A stretch of 16,823 bases of DNA. Origin: BM707 sp041592975. GTDB lineage: Bacteria > Desulfobacterota > Desulfuromonadia > Desulfuromonadales > UBA2294. Under the pieces are notes generated by a model, which ran no database searches, had not been told where the DNA came from, and worked only from the letters and a program-made list of their open reading frames with translations. Every line of letters starts with the position of its first letter. Within the stretch, counting starts at the first letter, position 1. Made by a program: the position numbers and the translations under genes. Below are positions 6,369 through 12,885 of this stretch, piece by piece. The stretch covers positions 1-16,823 of the forward strand of contig JBFHOZ010000034.1 of the NCBI GenBank assembly GCA_041592975.1. Reading direction: 5' to 3'.

Positions 6369-6407
6369 AGGGGCAGGCCCTGTACCAGACAGGCGCCTGC
6401 CCCTTTT
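6369..6407. terminator. Terminator between convergent genes
   Basis: GGGGCAGG (6370-6377) pairs with CCTGCCCC (6396-6403), with an inner stem CCTGT (6379-6383) to ACAGG (6389-6393), followed by TTTT on the + strand. On the minus strand it is followed by an imperfect T-rich stretch, so it may serve both the QueG-like gene and acuI. Its 5' arm resembles that of the asd terminator. Confidence 0.8.
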
Positions 6408-6427
6408 CGCATCCGGCTGTTTGCCGA

Positions 6428-7426
6428 TCACATATCGAGGTTGACCAGCGTCCGCCCTTTCAGCCCCCCCTTGAGCATCCGGTCGATCCTGTCATCCAGG
6501 GCATCGAGGCCGCACTCCTCGGTCAGGGCGTCCAGGCTGTCGAGCTTCCACTCGCCCGCCAGCCGGTTCCACAGGGCGAGGCGCGGCGCCATCGGGCATT
6601 CGACCGAGTCGATGCCGAGCAGCGAGACGCCGCGCAGGATGAAGGGGAAGACGTTGATGTTGAGGTCGGCCGAGGCGGTCAGGCCGCAGCAGGTGACGGT
6701 GCCGCCGTACCGGGTCGACTTGATCGCCGCCGCCAGGTAGTCGCCGCCGACGCAGTCGATCGCCCCGGCCCAGCGCTCCTTCATCATTGGCCGCTCGGCC
6801 CCCTCGAGGACGGCGTCCCGGCCGACCACCTCGGCGGCGCCGAGCCCCTTGAGGAAATCGGCCTGGTCGGCCTTGCCGGTCGCGGCGACGGCCCTGTAGC
6901 CGGCTTTGGCGAGCAGGGCGACCGCCACCGAGCCGACGCCGCCGGTCGCCCCGGTGACGAGGACGTCGCCGTCCTCCGGCCTGACGCCGGCATCGACCAG
7001 CGCCTGCAGGGAGAGCCCGGCGGTGAAGCCGGCGGTGCCGTACACCATCGCCTCCCTGGTCGTCAGCCCTTTCGGCAGGGGGACCGCCCACCTGCTCGGG
7101 ATGCGGATGTACTGTCCGAAGCCGCCGGCGGTGTTCATGCCGAGGTCGAAGCCGGTCACCAGCACCGCGTCCCCCGGCTTGAAGGCGCCGTCGCTGCAGG
7201 TGACCACCTCGCCGGCCGCGTCGATGCCGGGGGTGTGCGGGAAGTTGCGCGACACACCCGGGTTGCCGATGGACGACAGGGCGTCCTTGTAGTTGAGCGA
7301 CGAGTAGCGGACCCGGATCAGCAGCTCCCCTTCCGGAAGAGCGTCGAGGGACCGTTCGGTGATCTTGCGGGTGAACTGCTTCTTGTCGACCTGCTCGACC
7401 AGCATGGCCCGATAGCTTTCAGACAT
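6428..7426 (-). CDS. acuI: YhdH/AcuI-type NADPH-dependent oxidoreductase
   Basis: This 332-aa cytoplasmic protein is a medium-chain dehydrogenase/reductase of the YhdH/AcuI group, which reduces acryloyl-CoA to propionyl-CoA with NADPH. Diagnostic blocks are YSSLNYKDALSSIGNPGVSR (residues 41-60), FPHTPGIDAAGEV, GFDLGMNTAGGFGQYIRIP, the cofactor loop VTGATGGVGSVAVALLAKAGY, and CCGLTASADLNINVFPFILRG near the C-terminus. No zinc-binding cysteines of the alcohol dehydrogenase type are seen, as expected for this group. An AGGAGA lies just upstream of the ATG. It is divergent from an HxlR-family regulator across a 129-bp gap, so that protein probably controls it. The exact physiological substrate (acryloyl-CoA or another electrophilic enoyl compound) is not shown by the sequence. 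Confidence 0.9.
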   Translation of the reverse strand: MSESYRAMLVEQVDKKQFTRKITERSLDALPEGELLIRVRYSSLNYKDALSSIGNPGVSRNFPHTPGIDAAGEVVTCSDGAFKPGDAVLVTGFDLGMNTAGGFGQYIRIPSRWAVPLPKGLTTREAMVYGTAGFTAGLSLQALVDAGVRPEDGDVLVTGATGGVGSVAVALLAKAGYRAVAATGKADQADFLKGLGAAEVVGRDAVLEGAERPMMKERWAGAIDCVGGDYLAAAIKSTRYGGTVTCCGLTASADLNINVFPFILRGVSLLGIDSVECPMAPRLALWNRLAGEWKLDSLDALTEECGLDALDDRIDRMLKGGLKGRTLVNLDM

Positions 7427-7491
7427 GAATCTCTCCTTTTTTCAGGTGATTGATTTTCGATTGCCAGTGGAAGTGCTATTGTGCCAATATA

Positions 7492-7543
7492 TGACGAAAC
7501 GTCAAGTACATACTTTTTTGTAAGGTAGTATCCATAAAGATAC
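7492..7543. promoter_or_regulatory. Candidate operators between acuI and hxlR-type gene
   Basis: Two inverted repeats lie in the divergent control region. TGACG-AAA-CGTCA (7492-7504) is a perfect 5-bp repeat. GTATC-N6-GATAC (7528-7543) lies 12 bp before the regulator start. HxlR-family dimers bind short inverted repeats, so either is a candidate site. No clear sigma-70 pair was found; TTGACG on the minus strand (7500-7505) may be the acuI -35 but lacks a good -10. Confidence 0.4.
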
Positions 7544-7555
7544 CAATGGTGAAAT

Positions 7556-7900
7556 ATGGCGGTTACAGCGAAAGATCTCTCCCGTGAAGAAGCACCCGAT
7601 TACACCTGCGGCGTCGCCGTCACCCTGGAGCTGATCGGCGGCAAGTGGAAGGGGGTCATCCTCTGGCACCTGACGCTCAAGACCCTCCGCTTCAGCCAGC
7701 TCAGGCGCCGACTCCCCGGCATCACCCAGAAAATGCTCACCCAGCAGCTGCGCGAGCTGGAGCGGGACGGCCTGGTCCACCGCGAGGTGTACGCCGAGGT
7801 GCCGCCGCGGGTCGAGTACTCGCTGACCGATCTCGGCCGCACCCTGCAGCCGACCCTGCAGCAGATGTGCGACTGGGGGAGAACTTTCTGCGCCAAATGA
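7556..7900 (+). CDS. HxlR-family transcriptional regulator
   Basis: A 114-aa winged-helix DNA-binding protein. The family signature is complete: Cys18 near the N-terminus, GGKWKGVILWHL (residues 29-39), RFSQLRRRLPGITQKMLTQQ (45-64), LRELERDGLVHREVY, and PPRVEYSLTDLGRTLQP. Cys18 occupies about the position of the redox or electrophile-sensing cysteine known in YodB and HypR; Cys105 and Cys112 could be partners. It is divergent from the acuI-type reductase and is its likely regulator, possibly responding to the reactive enoyl substrate, which is inference. The Shine-Dalgarno is weak (GGTG, 4 nt from the ATG). Confidence 0.92.
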   Translation: MAVTAKDLSREEAPDYTCGVAVTLELIGGKWKGVILWHLTLKTLRFSQLRRRLPGITQKMLTQQLRELERDGLVHREVYAEVPPRVEYSLTDLGRTLQPTLQQMCDWGRTFCAK

Positions 7901-7903
7901 CCA

Positions 7904-7934
7904 AGAAAAAAGCCTGTTCGCGATGAACAGGCTT
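7904..7934 (-). terminator. Intrinsic terminator of the 66-aa protein gene
   Basis: AAGCCTGTTC (7910-7919) and GAACAGGCTT (7925-7934) form a 10-bp stem over a 5-nt loop. On the minus strand it is followed by a run of six T. On the + strand, where the HxlR-type gene ends just before it, there is no T-run, so it mainly serves the minus gene. Confidence 0.85.
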
Positions 7935-7953
7935 CCGCTGCGCCGGAGCAGCT

Positions 7954-8154
7954 TCAGTGCATGACGACGCCTTCGCGCCGCTCCTCCCCCCGGAAGCGAG
8001 CTTTCATGCCGGCGCGGATGGGATCGACTCCGAGGATCGCCCACCCGTCCGACCGCCGGAACTTGTGGATCTTGCCGGTTTCGATCAGGTGCTGCAGCAC
8101 CGGCGGTCGAACCATTTCCGTCATGCCGTCGTGGTACATGACCCGAACCATCAT
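7954..8154 (-). CDS. Small conserved-looking hypothetical protein (66 aa)
   Basis: The 66-residue product begins MMVRVMYHDGMTEMVRPPVL and includes LIETGKIHKFRRSDGWAILG, then a charged tail (FRGEERREG). It has no signal peptide or membrane segment. It is a real gene by several signs: a perfect AAGGAGG Shine-Dalgarno 6 nt from the ATG, a well-spaced promoter (8185-8212) and a strong terminator (7904-7934), so it forms its own transcription unit. I recall similar small proteins in Geobacter-type genomes, but cannot name a family. The alternation of short basic and hydrophobic stretches suggests a small beta-rich fold. Function unknown. Confidence 0.85.
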   Translation of the reverse strand: MMVRVMYHDGMTEMVRPPVLQHLIETGKIHKFRRSDGWAILGVDPIRAGMKARFRGEERREGVVMH

Positions 8155-8184
8155 CGTCCGACCTCCTTTCCCTTTTTCCTTACA

Positions 8185-8212
8185 AGTCTATCACCCCGCG
8201 ATGCCTTGACAA
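8185..8212 (-). promoter_or_regulatory. Promoter of the 66-aa protein gene
   Basis: On the minus strand TTGTCA (8207-8212) and TAGACT (8185-8190) are 16 nt apart, 30 nt before the start codon. The DNA just upstream of the -35 is AT-rich (ATTTATAAAAG around 8220-8230), as in an UP element. Confidence 0.6.
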
Positions 8213-8372
8213 GCCATTGATTTATAAAAGAAATCCAATCGGACCGCCGCAGGGGAACCAGGCGCGGCGGCGCCGGAGCGGGCGGCGGGCACCACGGCAT
8301 GCACGGCCCCCGCGGCAGGGGGGATGCGGCATCCGCTGCGGACCGGGGAAACAACCTGCATCGGATTCAACG
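8213..8372. other. GC-rich non-coding stretch
   Basis: No convincing gene is seen. The open frames here have low-complexity Arg/Gly/Pro content typical of shadow translations. A TATAAA (8223-8228) at the left end and a terminator at 8373-8408 would allow a + strand transcript of about 170 nt, but there is no good -35 element. An inner hairpin is possible around GGATGCGGCATCC (near 8330-8342). Confidence 0.4.
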
Positions 8373-8408
8373 AAAAAAGGCCGCGACACTACGGAGCGGC
8401 CTTTTTTT
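8373..8408. terminator. Bidirectional intrinsic terminator
   Basis: AAAAAAGGCCGC (8373-8384) pairs with GCGGCCTTTTTT (8396-8407) over an 11-nt loop, giving T-runs on both strands. It lies 20 bp beyond the FHA gene stop and therefore ends that transcript on the minus strand. Confidence 0.9.
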
Positions 8409-8428
8409 CACCCTGTCACGCGGCGGAA

Positions 8429-8800
8429 TCAGCGTTTCCTGTTCTCGGGCCGGATGCAGACCGTCTCCCCGAAGTCGATCTTCTTGGTCCCCTTTTCCCG
8501 GTAGTCGCTCGCCTCGAGCTGGAAGATCAGCTCGTGCTTGCCGATGGTGATCCGGTCGCCGTCGTTGAGGGCGACCTTCCAGCTGACGGAGTTGCCGTTG
8601 ACGTAGGTGCCGTTGGTGCTCTTCATGTCCTCGACGTAAAACGGGTACCCCTGGCGGTAGACCTCGGCGTGAAACCGGGAGACCCCGGGGTTGTCGATCT
8701 GGATCTCGTTTTCCGAGTCGCGACCGATCCGCACCGTCTCTTTTGCCAGCTTGATTTCCTGCTGAATCTCGTTCCTGAATACGACCAACAGCTTTGCCAT
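8429..8800 (-). CDS. Stand-alone FHA-domain protein
   Basis: A 123-aa cytoplasmic protein consisting almost entirely of a forkhead-associated domain, which recognises phosphothreonine peptides. The conserved blocks are IGRDSENEIQIDNPGVSRFH (residues 25-44) and EDMKSTNGTYVNG (57-69), so the phospho-binding Arg, Ser, His and Asn positions are present. A longer frame reaches 8911, but I chose the ATG at 8800 because GGAGGA stands 5 nt upstream and the domain starts right after it; the extra upstream residues look like shadow translation. A short tail (residues 100-123) contains KKIDFGETVCIRPENRKR. No Ser/Thr kinase is encoded in the window, so its partner must be elsewhere. It is divergent from the radical SAM operon. 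Confidence 0.92.
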   Translation of the reverse strand: MAKLLVVFRNEIQQEIKLAKETVRIGRDSENEIQIDNPGVSRFHAEVYRQGYPFYVEDMKSTNGTYVNGNSVSWKVALNDGDRITIGKHELIFQLEASDYREKGTKKIDFGETVCIRPENRKR

Positions 8801-8924
8801 GGCGATCCTCCATCCGCTTTGGAATTCGCATTGTAGCAGACGGGATCGGCAGAAACAATTGCCATCGACCGGACCCGTGGCCGTCCGGCTCGGTGCCGGG
8901 CACTGAAACAATCGACATTTATCA

Positions 8925-8959
8925 TTGACAGCTTCTCATTCATCCCGTAAACGTATAAT
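8925..8959 (+). promoter_or_regulatory. Possible promoter of the radical SAM operon
   Basis: A perfect TATAAT lies at 8954-8959 and a perfect TTGACA at 8925-8930, but the spacer is 23 nt, too long for ordinary sigma-70 binding. The TATAAT may work with a weak -35 at about 8931-8936 or with an activator. Transcription from it would give a leader of about 110 nt before the GTG at 9078; no known riboswitch was recognised in that leader. Confidence 0.4.
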
Positions 8960-9077
8960 ATCGTTCGTTTTTCAGTGTCATGCTGATTGCGGAGGGGGCT
9001 GCCGACCTGCCACCCGGATCCTGTTCCCCGGCACAATCCCCGCTCAGTGTTCTCTTTATTCGCGGAGGCATTCACTG

Positions 9078-10343
9078 GTGAATATATTGCTGATCAATCC
9101 GTTCCGGTATTTCAGCATCAACCGGCACCTGCATCGTCGCTACCCGGTGCCCGGCATCACCCTCCCCTACCTCGCCTCGCTCATTCCTCCCGGGCACGAG
9201 ATCACCATTGTCGATGAAGCGAGGGAGGCGATCGACTACGACCGGCCGGCCGACCTGGTCTGCATCACCACCCAGACGGTCAACGCCGCGCGGGCCTACG
9301 CGATCGCCGACAGGTTCCGGCAGCGGGGGAGCAGGGTCGTGCTCGGCGGACCGCACGCCAGCGCCCTCCCCGACGAGGCCGGCGCCCACTGCGACGCCGT
9401 GGCCGTCGGCAACGCCGAAACCATCATCGCCCGGATCGTCGCCGACGCCGAGAGCGGCCAGCTCCGCCGCCGGTACCACAACACCGTCCCGACGGAGATT
9501 CCGGAGCACGCGCGGGGATACGTCAACGGCAGCTGGCAGACATCGATCCTCGCCTCGCGGGGCTGCGAGCTGAACTGCAGCTTCTGCTCGATGCAGAATA
9601 TCTTCGGCGACTTCTACCTGCAGCGGAAAGCCGAACAGGTTATCGACGACATCGGCAAGGCCATGGCCGACACCATCACCTTTGTCGACGACAATTTCTA
9701 CGGAGCGTCGGCACGGTCGCACCGGTACTACAACCGGATCATCGACGCGGTCGCCGCCAGGGGGATCTCCTGGCTCGCCCAGGTGCGGCTGCCGATTCTG
9801 ACCGACGACGTCCTCGCCCGCTTCCGCGACAGCAACTGCGCCGGGGTCTTCATCGGCTTCGAGAGTATCAACCCGGACAACACCCGGGACGTCGGCAAGA
9901 AGGTCGACAGCGACTACTTCCTCGAGCAGATCGGCAGGATTCACGACCATGGCCTCGGCGTCGTCGGCTCGTTCATCTTCGGATTCGACGAGGACACCCC
10001 CGAGACGATCGAACGGACCGTCGACTTCTGCATCGACAGCCGGATGGAGCTGACCGCCTTTTCGGTGCTGACCCCCTACCCGGGGACCCGGGTCTACCGG
10101 GAGATGGCCGAGCAGGGGCGCATCCTGTCGACCGACTGGGACGACTACGACTCCGACACGGTCGTCTTCCGACCGAAGAATTTCACGCCGCGGCAGCTCG
10201 AGCGGGAGATGCTCCGCGCAGCGAAAAAGTTCTATTCGCTCGGGTCGATATATAAACGCATGAAATCAGGGATGAATTATGATTTAATGAAGCTTTATGT
10301 GATGCCGAACCTGCTGCGGAAGTACTCCCTCATGACCATGTAA
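9078..10343 (+). CDS. B12-binding-type radical SAM protein
   Basis: This is a 421-aa protein starting at GTG, chosen because CGGAGG (9063-9068) is 9 nt upstream and the typical N-terminus NILLINPF begins here; a longer frame starts at 8925. Residues 1-125 resemble a cobalamin-binding domain (PVPGITLPYLASLIP, VVLGGPHAS), although the classical DxHxxG base-off motif is not seen. The radical SAM core follows, with the cluster motif CELNCSFC (Cys163, 167, 170), then QRKAEQVIDDIG, FVDDNFYG, and GVFIGFESINPDN, GVVGSFIFGFDEDTPET. It ends without further Cys-rich clusters. Related enzymes carry out methylations or ring and lipid modifications; the substrate here cannot be read. It is the first gene of an operon with a sensor kinase 11 bp downstream. 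Confidence 0.9.
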   Translation: MNILLINPFRYFSINRHLHRRYPVPGITLPYLASLIPPGHEITIVDEAREAIDYDRPADLVCITTQTVNAARAYAIADRFRQRGSRVVLGGPHASALPDEAGAHCDAVAVGNAETIIARIVADAESGQLRRRYHNTVPTEIPEHARGYVNGSWQTSILASRGCELNCSFCSMQNIFGDFYLQRKAEQVIDDIGKAMADTITFVDDNFYGASARSHRYYNRIIDAVAARGISWLAQVRLPILTDDVLARFRDSNCAGVFIGFESINPDNTRDVGKKVDSDYFLEQIGRIHDHGLGVVGSFIFGFDEDTPETIERTVDFCIDSRMELTAFSVLTPYPGTRVYREMAEQGRILSTDWDDYDSDTVVFRPKNFTPRQLEREMLRAAKKFYSLGSIYKRMKSGMNYDLMKLYVMPNLLRKYSLMTM

Positions 10344-10354
10344 AGGGGATGGCG

Positions 10355-12868
10355 ATGAATGCCCGGTCCGGAAAGCGCTCTTTTCTCGGAGGTGTCGGAC
10401 GATACGTCACCGGCATCCTTGTCGTCCTGCCGCTGGTCATCGTCCTGGCCGCTGTCGACGCCGCAGCCGGCACCGGCATCATCCTGAACGACGACACCGA
10501 CTCCTACCTGCTCGGCCCGGGCATGGACTACCTCGAGGATCCCGGCCGGCAGCTGACCATCGGCGATGTCACCGCGGAAGCCTGGTCCGGCAGGTTTACC
10601 CCCCACGACAAGGACTTCCCCAGTTTCGGCTTCACCGAGTCGGCCTTCTGGTACCGGACCGAGATCGCCAACCCCCTCGCGAAGCGCCAGGAGCTGATCC
10701 TCGAGGAGATCATTCCGTATATCGACTCGATCAGGGTCTACTACCCGGACCGGGACAACCCGGGCGCGTTTGTCGTCAGACAGGCGGGCGACAAGAAACC
10801 GTTCGCCGAACGGGAGATCCGGCATCATTCGTTCCTCTTCCGGCTGAACATGGAACCGGGGGAGGTGCTGCCGATCTTCATCCGGGTGGAGAGCCGGGCG
10901 GCGCTGATGACGCCGTTCACGCTCTGGAAGAAGGAGGCGTTCGACCAGCATGCCGGCAACACCGCCTTCGCCTTCGGCCTGTTTTACGGCATCCTGGCCG
11001 TCATCGTTCTCTACACCCTCTACCTCTATCTCCGGATGCGCGACAGGAACTATCTCCTGTTCATCCTCTTCGTCTTCAGCATCGCCCTGATGGTTTCGAC
11101 CTCGCACGGCCTCTCCTACATGCATCTCTGGCCCGACTCGACCTGGCTGGCGGAGCGGATGCAGGTCGTCTGCATCAGCCTGATCCAGCTTTTCGGGGTC
11201 CTTTTCGCCCGCAATTTCCTCAACACGCGCCTGGCGCTGCCGCGCATCGACAAGCTCCTGCTGGCGCTCGTGTTCCTGCATTCGGTCATCGTCGCGGCAT
11301 CCTTCACGGTCCGGGACGTCATCCCCCTGGCGAAAGCGACCATCCTCGCCGTGCAGTTCTACGCGCCGATCCTCTTCGCCAGCGGCTTCATCGCCTGGCG
11401 GCGCGGCAACAAGGCGGCCCGTTTCTACCTGCTCGCCTGGACCTCGTCGATCATCGGCTCGCTGGTGACCAGCTTCACCCTGCTCAACATCTTCCCCTAC
11501 CATTTCCTGCTGCTCAACGCCGTCTCGATCGGCTTCCTGTTAGACGCCACCTTCCTCTCCCTCGCCCTTGCGGACCGCCTCTACGTGCTGCGCCAGGAGC
11601 GGGACATGGCCAAGCAGATGGCCCACGAGGCGCTGCAGATGGCCAACGAGAGGCTCGAGGAGGAGGTCGCCAGGCGGACCAGCGAACTCGAGGAGGCCAA
11701 GAAGGAGGCCGACCTGGCCAACCAGGCCAAGACCCAGTTCCTCTCCCACATGAGCCACGAGCTGCGGACGCCGCTGAACGGCATCCTCGGCTTCGCCGAG
11801 CTGCTGCTGACCGACAGGGAGACCGTGCTGACCCCGGACCAGGAGCGGAACGTCCACATCATCCACGACTCGGGCAAGCACCTCAACGCCCTGATCGACG
11901 ACATCCTCAACATCTCGATGATCGAAACCGGACGGCTGACGATCCATCCGGAGGTCATCTCCTTCCGGGACGACCTCGACCAGGCGCTGGTGGTCATCAG
12001 CAACCAGGCGAAAAAGAGGAAGATCCAGCTGCACAACACCACCGACCGGGACGACCCCTACCTGGTCTGCGCCGACTCCCTGCGCCTGCGGCAGATCATC
12101 ATCAACCTGATCTCCAATGCCGTCAAGTACAGCCCGGCGGGGAGCGTCGTCGCCGTTTCGCTGGAGCGGATCGACGGGAAGGTGCGCTTCTCGGTCAGGG
12201 ATTCCGGCCAGGGGATCGCCGAGGAGAACCTCACCCTGATCTTCGAGCCGTTCACCCGCCTCGAGGCGAAGGGGAGCGATGCCGACGGGGTCGGCATCGG
12301 CCTGACCATCACCCGCAAGCTGGTCGAGCTGATGAACGGCCGCATCCTCGTCGAGAGCGTCGTCGGCGAAGGGTCGACCTTCTCGATCGAATTCGACGAG
12401 GCGCACCCGGACATGCCGGCGCTGCCGGGCGGAGAGCTGACCCCTTCCGGCGATCCGGGGCGGCCCGGGCGGAAAGGCAACAGCGACACCCCGGCGCTGA
12501 TCCTCTACGTCGAGGACAACAGGGCCAACCAGGTCTACGTCCAGCACATCTTCAGGCGCCGTCCGGACCTCCGCCTGCTCTGCTCGGAGACCGGCCGGGA
12601 CGGCATCAGCATGGCCTGCGAGCACGCCCCCGACATCATCCTGACCGACATCCTCCTGCCGGACATCAGCGGCCACGAGGTGCTCAGGGAGCTCCGTTCG
12701 GACCGGCGCACCGAATCGATCCCGGTGATCGCCGTTTCGGCCAACGCCACCAGGACCGACATCGAACGTGGCGAGAAGACCGGCTTTTCCGCCTACCTCA
12801 CCAAGCCGCTCGGCATCAGCGAACTGCTCGACACCATCGACGGCCTGCTCGCCGGCGATGCGCCCTGA
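10355..12868 (+). CDS. 7TMR-DISM hybrid histidine kinase with receiver domain
   Basis: This is an 837-aa inner-membrane sensor. I prefer the ATG at 10355 because AAAGGGG ends 6 nt before it and abuts the alternative ATG at 10349. Residues about 13-38 are a signal or anchor helix. About 45-190 form a periplasmic 7TMR-DISM extracellular domain (SAFWYRTEIANPL, PIFIRVESRA). Seven membrane segments follow at about 205-410. A coiled coil (about 413-455) leads to the histidine box FLSHMSHELRTPLNGILGFA with phospho-His468. The ATPase shows NLISNAVKYSP, DSGQGI and GVGIGLTITRKLVELMNG. A C-terminal receiver (about 710-835) carries LYVEDN, phospho-Asp765 in ILTDILLPD, and the conserved Lys in YLTKP. DISM domains are thought to sense small ligands such as carbohydrates. 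It lies between the radical SAM gene and the HD-GYP gene, its probable output. Confidence 0.93.
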   Translation: MNARSGKRSFLGGVGRYVTGILVVLPLVIVLAAVDAAAGTGIILNDDTDSYLLGPGMDYLEDPGRQLTIGDVTAEAWSGRFTPHDKDFPSFGFTESAFWYRTEIANPLAKRQELILEEIIPYIDSIRVYYPDRDNPGAFVVRQAGDKKPFAEREIRHHSFLFRLNMEPGEVLPIFIRVESRAALMTPFTLWKKEAFDQHAGNTAFAFGLFYGILAVIVLYTLYLYLRMRDRNYLLFILFVFSIALMVSTSHGLSYMHLWPDSTWLAERMQVVCISLIQLFGVLFARNFLNTRLALPRIDKLLLALVFLHSVIVAASFTVRDVIPLAKATILAVQFYAPILFASGFIAWRRGNKAARFYLLAWTSSIIGSLVTSFTLLNIFPYHFLLLNAVSIGFLLDATFLSLALADRLYVLRQERDMAKQMAHEALQMANERLEEEVARRTSELEEAKKEADLANQAKTQFLSHMSHELRTPLNGILGFAELLLTDRETVLTPDQERNVHIIHDSGKHLNALIDDILNISMIETGRLTIHPEVISFRDDLDQALVVISNQAKKRKIQLHNTTDRDDPYLVCADSLRLRQIIINLISNAVKYSPAGSVVAVSLERIDGKVRFSVRDSGQGIAEENLTLIFEPFTRLEAKGSDADGVGIGLTITRKLVELMNGRILVESVVGEGSTFSIEFDEAHPDMPALPGGELTPSGDPGRPGRKGNSDTPALILYVEDNRANQVYVQHIFRRRPDLRLLCSETGRDGISMACEHAPDIILTDILLPDISGHEVLRELRSDRRTESIPVIAVSANATRTDIERGEKTGFSAYLTKPLGISELLDTIDGLLAGDAP

Positions 12869-12885
12869 AAGGGACGGGATATGCC

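Noticed and set aside
8801..8911. N-terminal extension of the FHA protein to 8911
   Set aside because: The ATG at 8800 has GGAGGA 5 nt upstream and starts the FHA fold; the extension has no family-like sequence.
8925..9077. N-terminal extension of the radical SAM protein to 8925
   Set aside because: It would place the start inside the promoter region; GTG at 9078 has a good ribosome site and the expected N-terminus.
8966..9077. Riboswitch in the leader of the radical SAM operon
   Set aside because: I looked for cobalamin and c-di-GMP riboswitch core sequences because of the gene content and saw none.
10295..11503. Minus strand 402-aa frame opposite the sensor kinase, and similar frames at 11540-12676 and 12793-13866
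   Set aside because: Antisense shadows with Asp/Val/Gly/Arg repeats; the + strand genes have full domain sets.
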